Shown here: piece after piece, positions 49,436-57,978 of the stretch
Layout: every line of letters starts with the position of its first letter
Numbering within the stretch: position 1 is the first letter of the stretch
Source of the DNA: Nitrospira sp.
Lineage (GTDB): Bacteria > Nitrospirota > Nitrospiria > Nitrospirales > Nitrospiraceae
Reading direction: 5' to 3'
DNA length: 64,000 nt
NCBI GenBank assembly: GCA_035968315.1
Contig: JAVYIN010000002.1
Coordinates: forward strand, 280,306-344,305
Position numbers and translations under genes: made by a program
Notes under the pieces: model-generated
Told to the model about the DNA's origin: nothing
The model's database searches: none
The model's input: the letters and a program-made list of their open reading frames with translations, nothing else

Positions 49436-51256
49436 CTATTTCAGCGGCGGGACCTCCCGCCGTTTCGGGGCGGCATAGTTGACCAGGTAATCGAACAGCC
49501 GGATCAAGCGGCTTTCCTGGCGCTTCTGATCGACCCAATGGCCGATCAAGCCGATCGTCCGGGATAGAATGAAGAAGCCGTTCAAGCTGTCGACCGGGAA
49601 TCCGATATCGACGAGCACGGCGGCCATCGTTCCATCCACGTTGAGAATCAGGTTGTCCTTCTTCGCCGCGGTGACCTGCTCGACCTGCAACGCGAAATCG
49701 AGGCACGGCGTCTTGATCGGCAGGCTCTTCACATAGCCGACAAGCTCCTTCACACGCTTGTCCGGATTGCGCAGGCTCTTCACGCGGTGGCCGATGCCGG
49801 GAACCGGGCCATGATTCTTCTTCATATAGGCTAGAAATTCGTCCACCGACATCTTGTTATCGACCGCATACTTGAAGAACCGGCCGGCATCGGTGACCGC
49901 ACCGCCGAAACGCGGGCCGATCATGATCATGCCGGCGGCCACGGACTGCGAGAGCCCGATTCCGGCACAGGCCGCGAGAATCGTGGCGTAGGCGCCGCTC
50001 ACGCAGGGGCCGTGATCGGCGGAGAGCATCATGATGCGCTTGATGATTTCTGCTTCCTGCTTCGAGATCAGGCGCTTGTCCCACAATAGTCCGATGACAT
50101 GGGGAATTTCGTAGCCCTTATTGATCAGCTCAGACGCGGGATACCCGTCGTAGCAGGGCTCATCGCCGCGGTCATCGCTGATCGTGGTGCGGATCAGCGG
50201 AGCCACCATCACTTCGTCGGCCTTCATGGCTTCTTCGACGGTCTTCGGCAGCTTCGGCAAGGACGCCGGCTCAACCGGGGCCTTCACCTGCCCGGACTTG
50301 AGCAACTCTTCGTACGTATCCTTGATGGCGGGACCGAGCGCACCGAACGTGGGCGGAACCAATGCGCCGGCCTTCTTCAAGGCATCGGACTTGGACCGGG
50401 CTGATCCTTCGCCCTTCATACCTTCCTTGGCCCCCGCATGGCCAAACTTCATGCCCTTCGGCAGGCTCTCCTGACAGAAGCCGGACACGACCGCGATCAA
50501 TTTCACCCGGCGCTTCTTGGCGCCATACCACTCGGCTGCGCGCTCTTCGAGGTCACCGCCCATTTCGCCAACGATAACCACCGCCTTCGTCTGCGGATCG
50601 TTCTCGAACATTTCCAGATAACTGACATAGTCGGTGCCGGGATAGGCGTCGCCGCCGATGCCGATGGCCGTTGTGATGCCGTCCGCAAACTGCGAGCAGA
50701 TCCAGATAATTTCATTGGAGAGACCGCCCGATTTGGTAATAACGCCAAACGATCCTTCGCGGTAGAGCTTCGAGAGCACGAGATTGTCGAACGCGCCGCC
50801 GATCACGCCCAGGCGGCAAGCGCCCGCCGAGATGATGCCGATGGACGAGGGGCCGTTGAACACCTTGCCCAGCTTGCGCGCATGGGCGCCGAGCAGCTTG
50901 GCATCCTTTTCCGGCACGCCTTCGGTGATCATCGACACGACCTTGATATGCGCGTCGTCGAGCGCTTCCATGCCGCCCTTCATCGCGCGATCGGCGCCGA
51001 TATACACGAGGCTCGTGTTGATGGACGGATGATTCTTCGTGGCTTCGGCAATGGTCTTATAGACTGGAATGGCGATGAGGCCACTGCCGTAAGGGATTTC
51101 ATTGGTCTTGCCGGCATCGGGCGGATAGACGAACGCCTCGACATTCAGCGGACGCTTGATCAAATAACAAAATTCGGCCATGCGGCGGGCGGCGTTGACA
51201 CCGGCTTGACCACCCTGAATCACCACGCGGGTGTCTTTGTTTGCCAGAATACTCAT
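49436..51256 (-). CDS. aclA: AclA, ATP-citrate lyase large subunit
   Basis: 606 residues, the normal size of the large bacterial ACL subunit. With AclB it splits citrate into acetyl-CoA and oxaloacetate with ATP and CoA, the hallmark step of the reductive TCA cycle. The N-terminal part is SucD-like (SILANKDTRVVIQGGQAG, KSGGLSNEIIW, and the phospho-histidine in KFGHAGAKEGMKG). From about residue 350 the protein is citrate-synthase-like (ADHGPCVSGAYATILAACAG, GIGHRVKSLRNPDKRV). Start behind GGGGAG. It lies 90 bases after aclB across a word-repeat spacer. Confidence 0.97.
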   Translation of the reverse strand: MSILANKDTRVVIQGGQAGVNAARRMAEFCYLIKRPLNVEAFVYPPDAGKTNEIPYGSGLIAIPVYKTIAEATKNHPSINTSLVYIGADRAMKGGMEALDDAHIKVVSMITEGVPEKDAKLLGAHARKLGKVFNGPSSIGIISAGACRLGVIGGAFDNLVLSKLYREGSFGVITKSGGLSNEIIWICSQFADGITTAIGIGGDAYPGTDYVSYLEMFENDPQTKAVVIVGEMGGDLEERAAEWYGAKKRRVKLIAVVSGFCQESLPKGMKFGHAGAKEGMKGEGSARSKSDALKKAGALVPPTFGALGPAIKDTYEELLKSGQVKAPVEPASLPKLPKTVEEAMKADEVMVAPLIRTTISDDRGDEPCYDGYPASELINKGYEIPHVIGLLWDKRLISKQEAEIIKRIMMLSADHGPCVSGAYATILAACAGIGLSQSVAAGMIMIGPRFGGAVTDAGRFFKYAVDNKMSVDEFLAYMKKNHGPVPGIGHRVKSLRNPDKRVKELVGYVKSLPIKTPCLDFALQVEQVTAAKKDNLILNVDGTMAAVLVDIGFPVDSLNGFFILSRTIGLIGHWVDQKRQESRLIRLFDYLVNYAAPKRREVPPLK

Positions 51257-51282
51257 CGGGATCTCCCCTTCTTAAAAAAACT

Positions 51283-51350
51283 GTGATGGGTGATAGGTGA
51301 CGCGTGCAGGCAGTCCTTCCAGCCGGCACGCATCACTGATCACTGGTCAC
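51283..51350. repeat. GTGATGGGTGATAGGTGACGCG word repeat between aclB and aclA
   Basis: The left half has GTGATGGGTGATAGGTGACGCG and the right half CGCATCACTGATCACTGGTCAC, nearly inverted copies, with a short GC-rich middle. Same words as at 23638-23663 and 35771-35799. Confidence 0.65.
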
Positions 51351-52546
51351 TTGACTTGGAGCGCTTTATCGACAATGTCGGTCAGCGGTGTGTTGCGGTC
51401 GAAGACATTGATATCGAAGCCTTCGTCCTTGAGCGCGCGCATGGCATCGAGCCCTTCCTTTTCACGCGGACCGCCGCGGCGCACCCAGATTTTCACATTG
51501 TTCATCTTGCCATCGGCCTTCGCCTTGCGGAAGCCGTTGATGATGCCGCCGAAGGTCTTTTTCACGTCGGTAAAATTCGCGATGGCGCCGCCCACGATGA
51601 TGTTCTTGATGCCGGGCAGCGAGCAGACTTTTTCCGTGAGCACTTCCACGGCCCAATCGGGCGGATCGCCTGAATATTCGGCATAGTTCGCCAGCTTGCC
51701 GCCGCGCGCCACAACCGCATCGGAATAGTACACGCTGGCGCCCCCGCCAGCCGGCAACATGGCGGTATCGCCGCCGGGGATTTCAATGAACTTGACCGAC
51801 CCCTTGATCTTGGAATCGACGGCCATCACTTCCATTTCGTTCTTGGAGTAGGCCCGGCCGAATTCCGCGGCAAAGGCAAAATTCCAATCCGGATGGCGGA
51901 ACTTCGCATCGCCGTCGAGCAGCGTGACCGCATCGAGAGCCACCAGTTCACCGTCGCTCTCACGAACGACAACCGGATTCACTTCCAGATACTGGGCATC
52001 TTCGTTGTCGAAGCAGGCAAACATCTTTCCGGCAAAGTCCGCCATCTTCTTGGCCAACGGACCGGCAAATCCTGCTTCTTTCGAGAGCTTTTCAAGAGAT
52101 TCCGCCGAGGGAGCCTGTCCGACTTCGAGGCAGAGGCGCTTGACGCGCTCCCAATTGGATTCGACTTCGATGCCACCGCAGTTGGCGACGAGGATTTCGC
52201 TGCCTTCACGGGTGGACTTCACCGCACAATAATATTCTTCTTTGTGAGGAATCATTTCCGACACGATCACCTGTGTGACCGTGATGCTCCCCACCTGCCG
52301 GCCGATCATTTCCTTCGTCGCCGCTTCGGCAGTCTTGAAATCCAGATCGACCTTGACGAGTCCAAGCTTAAAACGGGATCCAAGCGCCTCATGGGCCTTG
52401 GCGACCAGCTTGGATTTTTTGAGCCATTCATTGGCTTGCCCCAACTTGGTCAATTCATCAACAGACGTCACCACCACATAATTGGGGACATTGATCCCCC
52501 ACTTCTTCATCAACCCCATCCCGGGGCCTTCAAGCACCTTAGCCAT
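51347..52546 (-). CDS. aclB: AclB, ATP-citrate lyase small subunit
   Basis: 399 residues, the size of the bacterial small ACL subunit. The ATP-grasp, SucC-like protein binds nucleotide and citrate. It starts MAKVLEGPGMGLMKKWGI and has LEVNPVVVRESDGELVALDAVTLLDGDA and the CoA ligase segment IPGGDTAMLPAGGGASVYYSDAVV. The start follows GAAGGAG. It is the first gene of the rTCA block and has its own predicted promoter. ACL of two subunits of this kind is known in Chlorobium and in Nitrospira. Confidence 0.97.
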   Translation of the reverse strand: MAKVLEGPGMGLMKKWGINVPNYVVVTSVDELTKLGQANEWLKKSKLVAKAHEALGSRFKLGLVKVDLDFKTAEAATKEMIGRQVGSITVTQVIVSEMIPHKEEYYCAVKSTREGSEILVANCGGIEVESNWERVKRLCLEVGQAPSAESLEKLSKEAGFAGPLAKKMADFAGKMFACFDNEDAQYLEVNPVVVRESDGELVALDAVTLLDGDAKFRHPDWNFAFAAEFGRAYSKNEMEVMAVDSKIKGSVKFIEIPGGDTAMLPAGGGASVYYSDAVVARGGKLANYAEYSGDPPDWAVEVLTEKVCSLPGIKNIIVGGAIANFTDVKKTFGGIINGFRKAKADGKMNNVKIWVRRGGPREKEGLDAMRALKDEGFDINVFDRNTPLTDIVDKALQVK

Positions 52547-52592
52547 GACATCACTCCTTCAACGTAGCGAACACCAGCGATAAGGGAGCAGG

Positions 52593-52621
52593 ATTCTAAC
52601 GAAATCAGTCAGATGACACAA
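52593..52621 (-). promoter_or_regulatory. Predicted promoter of the rTCA block
   Basis: On the minus strand, -10 TAGAAT (52593-52598, 5/6) and a weak -35 TTGTGT (52616-52621, 3/6) with a 17-base spacer. Start near 52586 gives a leader of about 40 bases before aclB. Confidence 0.4.
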
Positions 52622-52722
52622 TACACCAGAGGAACTAACCATCAGGGGATCAAAAGACCTAGCGGCGAGGTCTACGGAGAGGGCAACGTATATAACTCGC
52701 TGAAACTTCAGGTGAACGACGC

Positions 52723-52760
52723 GCCGTATCCCGTTCTGGATAGTTAGAACGGGATACGGC
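52723..52760. terminator. Perfect 15-base-pair hairpin after the amidase gene
   Basis: GCCGTATCCCGTTCT (52723-52737) pairs without mismatch with AGAACGGGATACGGC (52746-52760) around the loop GGATAGTT, 24 bases past the amidase stop and upstream of the rTCA promoter. There is no T run, so it may act as a Rho-assisted terminator, a barrier or a protein site. Confidence 0.5.
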
Positions 52761-52784
52761 AGGAAGCTCCTGCATCTCTCTATT

Positions 52785-53690
52785 TTAGATCGCTTTCAGG
52801 AAGGAATTACGTACCCACCCCTCAATATCCCCATTCTCAACCAATTCCACCTTGCTCCAACGGTCGCGCTTCTCCAAGAGCACCACTTCCGTCCCTTGTG
52901 TGAGCGGTTCGGCAACGGAGGGGCACTCCACGCCTGGACCGCTGCGAATATTCAGCGACGATGCGGTCACGCGATATCGCACAGGCTCCTCTTCGGTGCG
53001 GCCCAGCACCATGGCGCGAACATGTTCCAGTGGGAAGGCCGGGCCTGGATCCCTCTTCCGCTCAGGAGCGATGTCTTCATGTCCCACCACATCCTTGAGG
53101 CCGTACTGCCGGACCAAGAGCTGAGCCAGCTCTAAGGCCCGCTGGATCTGCACTTCCGTGTAGGCCTGCCACCAGCGCGGTTCGTCATCAAGACGATGCT
53201 TGGCGTAGAGCACCTGATCCTCCCCATACATCGTCCCGAACCAGGCCTGGTATTGATCACCCACTTTTTTGAGCGGCCCTGCGTTGTCCATTTCAATGCC
53301 GATGGAGCAGCTGTTCAGCCCACTCATCCCATCCCAATGACTGACACCTGCATGCCAGGTCTTCACGTTGAACGGCGCAAGCTGGCAGATCGACCCGTCT
53401 CTGGCCAGGATGAGGTGCGCAGACGCCTTCGCCTCCGGGTTCGTCAGCCAATCAATCGAACTCTGGGCACTCTTCCCCGCAGTATAGTGAAACACGAGAT
53501 AGCGCGGAGCGAGATCGCCCCCCTTGTTCGGAGTCTCGACGAAGGAGACGCCAGCCCCCACAAGGCGATCGTTCTCGATAGCAAGACTTGCCCTTGGGGC
53601 CACTGCGGCCGCGCGCCTTGCACCCGCCGATGGCATCGCCTTTTTCTTCTTCAGAACACTGCGCCGTTTCGACGCGCCTGCCTGCGCCAT
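52785..53690 (-). CDS. N-acetylmuramoyl-L-alanine amidase with SH3 domain
   Basis: 301 residues. The N-terminus (1-40) is basic and Ala-rich without a classical signal peptide (SKRRSVLKKKKAMPSAGARR). The amidase-2 fold follows (about 60-215), with zinc ligands likely in YLVFHYTAG and in VGHEDIAPERKRDPG, and the segment KTWHAGVSHW. A C-terminal bacterial SH3 domain (about 232-300: TASSLNIRSGPGVECPSV...WVRNSF) would bind cell-wall peptide. It cleaves peptidoglycan stem peptides from MurNAc. The lack of an export signal is odd and recalls phage-type lysins. Next gene upstream is a protein with a metallopeptidase-like motif. Confidence 0.85.
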   Translation of the reverse strand: MAQAGASKRRSVLKKKKAMPSAGARRAAAVAPRASLAIENDRLVGAGVSFVETPNKGGDLAPRYLVFHYTAGKSAQSSIDWLTNPEAKASAHLILARDGSICQLAPFNVKTWHAGVSHWDGMSGLNSCSIGIEMDNAGPLKKVGDQYQAWFGTMYGEDQVLYAKHRLDDEPRWWQAYTEVQIQRALELAQLLVRQYGLKDVVGHEDIAPERKRDPGPAFPLEHVRAMVLGRTEEEPVRYRVTASSLNIRSGPGVECPSVAEPLTQGTEVVLLEKRDRWSKVELVENGDIEGWVRNSFLKAI

Positions 53691-53762
53691 AATGGAATCC
53701 CTCCGTTCCCGACAATCCGTCTCGCCTGTTCGTCAGACCGACCATTCAATGGCCGAACCGCA

Positions 53763-54530
53763 TCAGCCGCGTTTTTTTGACGACTGATTCGCATAGCGTT
53801 GATAGCGAATGCCGCGCCGTGCGCCTTTCATCTGCGACTTGATCTTCAGCCGCCTCGCCGCCACGGCATCGCCTTGCGCCGTAAAGGTGTCATGATCGCC
53901 CTTTTGCGGGTCGAAAAATCCGACATACCCTCCGGGGTTCACCCCAAAGGACCGCAAGGTCTTCCCTTTATAGGCGCGCCCGAGAAAATCGTTCCGGCCG
54001 CCTTTCTCCTCACCGCCCGTAAAGTATAAGGGCAGCACAAAATTCGAGACCTTGACGCCATCGATGTCATAGCTTTCGGCCTGCACTGCGTCACACATTT
54101 CATACCAATGAAACACCGTTCGTTTGGCATCAACGGGATGCGGCCCCTGCACCAACAAATTCACCTCCGCATCCCCAATGAGTTCCAGCGCTTCATGCGA
54201 CAACGTCACCGTCCATTCTTCTTTCATCTGTTTGGCGAGTTCGGTAAAGACGAACCCATAGGGGACTCCGGCATTCGTCATGTCGTGATAGCCAAGCGCG
54301 TCATCGACATCCACTGAATCCCACAGGTACAACACGGCATCGCCTCGCATATCTGCCAGATTCTGCTTCGAGGGCTTTGCCCCACTGCGCCCTTCCAGCC
54401 GCAACTCCGCCCCAATATGCCAATAAGGCTCAAAATCCTCTCTGATCTGGCGGTTGATCGCCCGAATGGCGCCCTGCAATTCCTCATCGGAAATCTTGCC
54501 GTTCGTGTGATTGATGATTGAGATGATCAT
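53763..54530 (-). CDS. Unknown protein with HExxE metallopeptidase-like motif
   Basis: 255 residues from ATG 54530, preceded by AGGAGGG. I do not recognise a named family. The core has HEALELIGD at residues 112-120 (TLSHEALELIGDAEVNL), which resembles the zinc helix of some metallopeptidases, plus further candidate ligands in YWHIGAE (His38) and GYHDMTNAG (His82). The C-terminus is strongly basic (ARRLKIKSQMKGARRGIRYQR). No signal peptide or membrane segment is present. It lies 72 bases upstream of the amidase on the same strand, so they may act together. The peptidase idea is inference only. Confidence 0.7.
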   Translation of the reverse strand: MIISIINHTNGKISDEELQGAIRAINRQIREDFEPYWHIGAELRLEGRSGAKPSKQNLADMRGDAVLYLWDSVDVDDALGYHDMTNAGVPYGFVFTELAKQMKEEWTVTLSHEALELIGDAEVNLLVQGPHPVDAKRTVFHWYEMCDAVQAESYDIDGVKVSNFVLPLYFTGGEEKGGRNDFLGRAYKGKTLRSFGVNPGGYVGFFDPQKGDHDTFTAQGDAVAARRLKIKSQMKGARRGIRYQRYANQSSKKRG

Positions 54531-54576
54531 AACCTGCCCTCCTGGTTCCCTTTGTCCGCCGCATTAACTTCAACGA

Positions 54577-55407
54577 TTATTTCTTCATCTGACAGTTCTC
54601 ACAATAAAACGAACTGCGTTCACTTTGTACACGTCGAATTACGCTTCCGCAACTGTTCGGACAAGGCTGGCCTTCTTTGCCATAGACAAGATGATGCTGT
54701 TTATACTGTCCCAACGTCCCGTCCGGCGCAAAGAAATCCTTCACGCTCGATCCTCCACATTGAATCGCGTGCCGGAGAACTGATTGCATGACGCAATGGA
54801 GGCGCGCCACTACAGGGGATGTCAGGCGGCTGGCAATCGCGTTCGGATGGAGTTTGGCGCGAAACAGGATCTCGTTGGCGTAGATATTTCCAATGCCGGC
54901 GATGGTCTGCTGATGCATCAAGAGCGCCTTCAGCCTGCGCCGCTTGGACCGAAGCAGTCCAGCAAAGTCTTCGATTCGCACTTGGAGGGGATCACATCCA
55001 AACCGCCGCGCGCGATAGCGGTTAAGCCCTTCGCAATCCAGCAGCGAGAGCCGGCCAAACCGGCGGGGATTCCAATAGCGCAACGAGGACGCCTTCGCGC
55101 CCTCACACTCCAGCGTGGCATGCACATGTTGCGGAAGTCGAATTTCAACGGAAGGCAGGACTAACAACCCGGTCATCCCAAGTTCCGCAACCAGATAGCG
55201 AGAGCCGCCCGGTTTCCGGCATTCCAGCACCACACTCTTCCCATACCGTTCGACGCCGGACACGATACTACCCGGATACCATTCAAGCGAACCCGCCCCC
55301 TCACGGATGATATCCAGCCGTCCCACCGCGATCGTGGCGATCCGCCCCCCGACAAGCTGCGCACGGATTTGGCGTGCCGCCACTTCTGCTTCAGGCAATT
55401 CAGGCAT
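54577..55407 (-). CDS. mutM: MutM, formamidopyrimidine-DNA glycosylase
   Basis: 276 residues. Base-excision repair of 8-oxoguanine. The N-terminus PELPEAEVAARQI gives the catalytic Pro2 and Glu3. The helix-two-turn-helix segment contains AGIGNIYANEILFRAKLHP, and the C-terminal zinc finger is CPNSCGSVIRRVQSERSSFYCENCQ. The start ATG follows AGGTGG. It is followed by the metallopeptidase-motif gene on the same strand after 46 bases. Confidence 0.96.
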   Translation of the reverse strand: MPELPEAEVAARQIRAQLVGGRIATIAVGRLDIIREGAGSLEWYPGSIVSGVERYGKSVVLECRKPGGSRYLVAELGMTGLLVLPSVEIRLPQHVHATLECEGAKASSLRYWNPRRFGRLSLLDCEGLNRYRARRFGCDPLQVRIEDFAGLLRSKRRRLKALLMHQQTIAGIGNIYANEILFRAKLHPNAIASRLTSPVVARLHCVMQSVLRHAIQCGGSSVKDFFAPDGTLGQYKQHHLVYGKEGQPCPNSCGSVIRRVQSERSSFYCENCQMKK

Positions 55408-55501
55408 CGACCACCTAATATGTGTACGAGAGGAGCACGGTCTGGATAGTGATTACGCCATGGGAGGTGAGCAAAACGCAATGCGGGAAATCGTCGTCTG
55501 C

Positions 55502-55954
55502 CTAGGCCACGCGCGGTTTATGAGCGGCCCTGGCATCCCGGCTAATCCGGTGGGCTCGAAGCTTGAGAACTTTTCCTATCGTTTCCTGCAACTTCGGAAG
55601 CGGTTGTGCGCCAGGCCGTCTCGATTTGACAAAGGCGACGGCCTCCTCATACGCCATGCCCTGGCTGCAACAAAAGTAGGCGATCACCACCGAGGCCGAT
55701 CGTCCCATTCCCGCTCGGCAGCAAACCATCGTGCGCCTTCCAGGAGAACGGCTTTCCAACCAAGCGACAGCTTGATCGAGACGCACCGGATCAACGGCGG
55801 AAAATTCCCTGAATGGAATGTGTTGATATTCCAGCCAGGCCGGCGGCTCAACCTGATATTCTTCCGCCACCAATAACAGCGCGCCGATAGCAGCCATCGG
55901 CTGGCGCGCATCATCGATATTTCCCAGTAAGAGCGTATCGGTAATCAAATGCAT
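55502..55954 (-). CDS. Dual-specificity protein phosphatase
   Basis: 150 residues. Cysteine-based phosphatase fold with the CX5R loop CRAGMGRS (Cys79 to Arg85, Ser86) and a candidate general acid Asp55 in FSAVDP. The residue before the catalytic Cys is Cys78, not the usual His. The body resembles small eukaryote-like DUSPs (LITDTLLLGNIDDA at the start, and GMAYEEAVAFVKSRRP after the loop). Substrate unknown: phosphoprotein, phosphoinositide or RNA caps are possible. A good promoter lies so close that the mRNA would be nearly leaderless. Confidence 0.88.
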   Translation of the reverse strand: MHLITDTLLLGNIDDARQPMAAIGALLLVAEEYQVEPPAWLEYQHIPFREFSAVDPVRLDQAVAWLESRSPGRRTMVCCRAGMGRSASVVIAYFCCSQGMAYEEAVAFVKSRRPGAQPLPKLQETIGKVLKLRAHRISRDARAAHKPRVA

Positions 55955-55963
55955 CGTGCCTTC

Positions 55964-55991
55964 AGTATAATCACTTCCTTCGATGCGTCAA
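55964..55991 (-). promoter_or_regulatory. Predicted promoter for the dual-specificity phosphatase
   Basis: On the minus strand, -35 TTGACG (55986-55991, 5/6) and -10 TATACT (55964-55969, 5/6) with a 16-base spacer. The start near 55957 is only about 3 bases before the ATG at 55954, so the message would be leaderless or the true start is downstream. Confidence 0.5.
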
Positions 55992-56080
55992 GGCGCTTGA
56001 CGCTGCCAGGCTCTTGGTTGCAGGAATAAAGAAGCGGACGCTATACTATCGAGGAATACAACGAAATCGGAGAACCGCCT

Positions 56081-56440
56081 ATGCCCGGACTGGCTCCTGA
56101 AGAAGTTGAACGGCGCCTGACCTCCGTTCAGTGCGCCATCTGCAAAGGCGACCGCTTCGGAATCGACCGCCGGTTTATGCAGCCGGATGGCGAATGGCGG
56201 AGCGTCTGCATGAAATGCCGCTACAGCTTCCCCGTTTATACCGATATGGAGTTTTATCAGCGCACTCAGCCGGATATTCCCTACCGGCTCAAGGAAATCT
56301 CCTGCACCGCCTGCAACCACCGAGGCGTCAATCTGGATTTTCGCGCGACGATGTCGGTTCGTGAGTCCATCTACTTCGTGACCTGTCTGAGCTGCAAGCG
56401 GCAATTCCCCGAACGCTCCTCCATGGAGGCGTTTGAATAA
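56081..56440 (+). CDS. Small protein with four CxxC pairs
   Basis: 119 residues. Four CxxC knuckles (Cys18/21, Cys43/46, Cys75/78, Cys102/105) are spaced as two tandem zinc ribbons. Between them lie PDGEWRSVCMKCRYSFPV and HRGVNLDFRATMSVRE. No signal peptide or membrane helix. The layout suggests a zinc protein that binds nucleic acid or protein. A -10 TATACT at 56042-56047 lies about 34 bases upstream. It is divergent from the phosphatase gene. No named family recognised. Confidence 0.75.
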   Translation: MPGLAPEEVERRLTSVQCAICKGDRFGIDRRFMQPDGEWRSVCMKCRYSFPVYTDMEFYQRTQPDIPYRLKEISCTACNHRGVNLDFRATMSVRESIYFVTCLSCKRQFPERSSMEAFE

Positions 56441-56478
56441 CTCCCCATTACCCAGCCAGTGTGGTGTATACTGTTCTT

Positions 56479-56652
56479 ATGGACGACAAGATTAAACAGC
56501 CAGACCCTGAACCAACGCCTAAGATCCGTAAAGAGATCCCGCTGATCTCTGTGCCGAACGACCGCGACATGATCGCCGCAGAAATGGCGGAGATGTTCGA
56601 CGAAGACCGGGTGAGCCACCAGCACGGCAGCTCCGAGCCGGAAGCGGACTAG
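56479..56652 (+). CDS. Small acidic hypothetical protein
   Basis: 57 residues from ATG 56479 (GTG 56461 is an alternative). Acidic and Pro-rich (MDDKIKQPDPEPTPKIRKE, then AEMAEMFDEDRVSH), with no domain recognised and no clear ribosome site. It follows the four-CxxC gene by 38 bases on the same strand and may be co-transcribed. Reality as a gene is uncertain. Confidence 0.45.
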   Translation: MDDKIKQPDPEPTPKIRKEIPLISVPNDRDMIAAEMAEMFDEDRVSHQHGSSEPEAD

Positions 56653-56720
56653 CCCCTGACGCTCTCCGTCATCTACTCTCAACACCCATTTCTACCGATC
56701 CTTAGCCAATGCTGTACCCA

Positions 56721-57941
56721 TTAGATTGATCGGATAATCTGCACCGCCGCATCCCGCTCGATTCGGCCCACGGCTGACACTTTCCCCTCTCGTTCTTTCC
56801 GCACAACCCGCTCGATCTGCACGATGGCCCCGCGGTGCCACGCATCAACCGCGGCGTTCTGCGGCGATGCCAGCCGGTCTTGCCGGCCGATTTCCGATCG
56901 CCCCAACTCGTTGCAGAGCCACGCCCGCTTCTCGCCTTTCATCTCACGCAATTCGCTGACCACCCGATACACATCTGGCCTGCGCTCGACGATGGTCCGT
57001 CCATCTTTTCTGAGCAGGAGATAGGAGAACTTCAATGAATCTTTGATGAATCCCACCTCTTCGTCGATCTCTTGAATTTCAGGCGGCGTCTCCCACGGCC
57101 GCTCTTCATGACACCAATCAAACGGGTTCACCAGCGCGGGGCAACGGTGTTCGTGAAGGCAGGGGCTGTAGACCGTGCAGACCTTGTCCTGAACCAGTCG
57201 ATCACGGACGTGATGCAATGCCCTCGATGTTTCCCGCAAGGCCGGCTCAACAATGAGCACTGTGCCAGTCGGCGCGAGCCTCGCTAGAAGCAGCGCAACC
57301 CACTTCCCCCGTGCCTCCACCGGATCGGCCGTTCGAGAGAACAGCTCGTTCAAACAATTCGCCACGATGATGACATCATAGGGCGCGTGTTGTTCGATCT
57401 GTTGGAACCATGGCCCGCCCGGAGACCGCTCCAGGTATCCCTCGTAGGTGGTCAGTTGCCCACCGGCCACTCCCGATTCTTGGCCATAGGCATCCCATAG
57501 ATGCCTGGCCTGTTTGAGCGCCTCCCCCGATGCATCGACCGCGACAACAGCGAGATCCTCCTCACGATCCGGACGATACTGATGCAGCCAGTCGCGCACG
57601 GCCAATGTGCCGGTGCCTGGTCCCGCCCCCACATCCAGCACGCGGATCTGAGCACCGCGCCCTTGTTCCGTCCAGTCCTGCGGCATCTCATCGAGCACGC
57701 TTTGAATCTTAGAGAGATTTACCGGGAGGAAATACCGGAGATAGGCCGCGGCATAGGCCGGATTATCCAGATAGCCAGCCAAAAGAGAGGATCGATCTTT
57801 CGTGAAAAGTTTTGAGAGGTCAGCCACGGCCTGAGCAGGGCGATCCCGCCCGCCTCGTACCATGCCATTGGTAACCTGCTCAATGGAATTGAGCACCTGT
57901 ACTGAGAGCCGTGCGGCCCCCTTGCCGTTGAAGGTCATCAT
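56721..57941 (-). CDS. Rsm22/METTL17-type SAM-dependent methyltransferase
   Basis: 406 residues. The SAM-binding domain has motif I VLDVGAGPGTGT (residues 101-112), the VVAVDASGEALKQAR segment and VIIVANCLNELF. The C-terminal part carries the four cysteines typical of Rsm22/METTL17: KVCTVYSPCLHEHRCPALVNPFDWCHEERPW, which in METTL17 bind a 4Fe-4S cluster. Family members act on or help assemble the small ribosomal subunit, in mitochondria and in some bacteria. It stands alone, divergent from an 82-residue protein 37 bases away. The substrate in bacteria is not settled. Confidence 0.85.
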   Translation of the reverse strand: MMTFNGKGAARLSVQVLNSIEQVTNGMVRGGRDRPAQAVADLSKLFTKDRSSLLAGYLDNPAYAAAYLRYFLPVNLSKIQSVLDEMPQDWTEQGRGAQIRVLDVGAGPGTGTLAVRDWLHQYRPDREEDLAVVAVDASGEALKQARHLWDAYGQESGVAGGQLTTYEGYLERSPGGPWFQQIEQHAPYDVIIVANCLNELFSRTADPVEARGKWVALLLARLAPTGTVLIVEPALRETSRALHHVRDRLVQDKVCTVYSPCLHEHRCPALVNPFDWCHEERPWETPPEIQEIDEEVGFIKDSLKFSYLLLRKDGRTIVERRPDVYRVVSELREMKGEKRAWLCNELGRSEIGRQDRLASPQNAAVDAWHRGAIVQIERVVRKEREGKVSAVGRIERDAAVQIIRSI

Positions 57942-57978
57942 AGCCTAATGTATGCGTAACTAAGACTGGAGGGCAACC

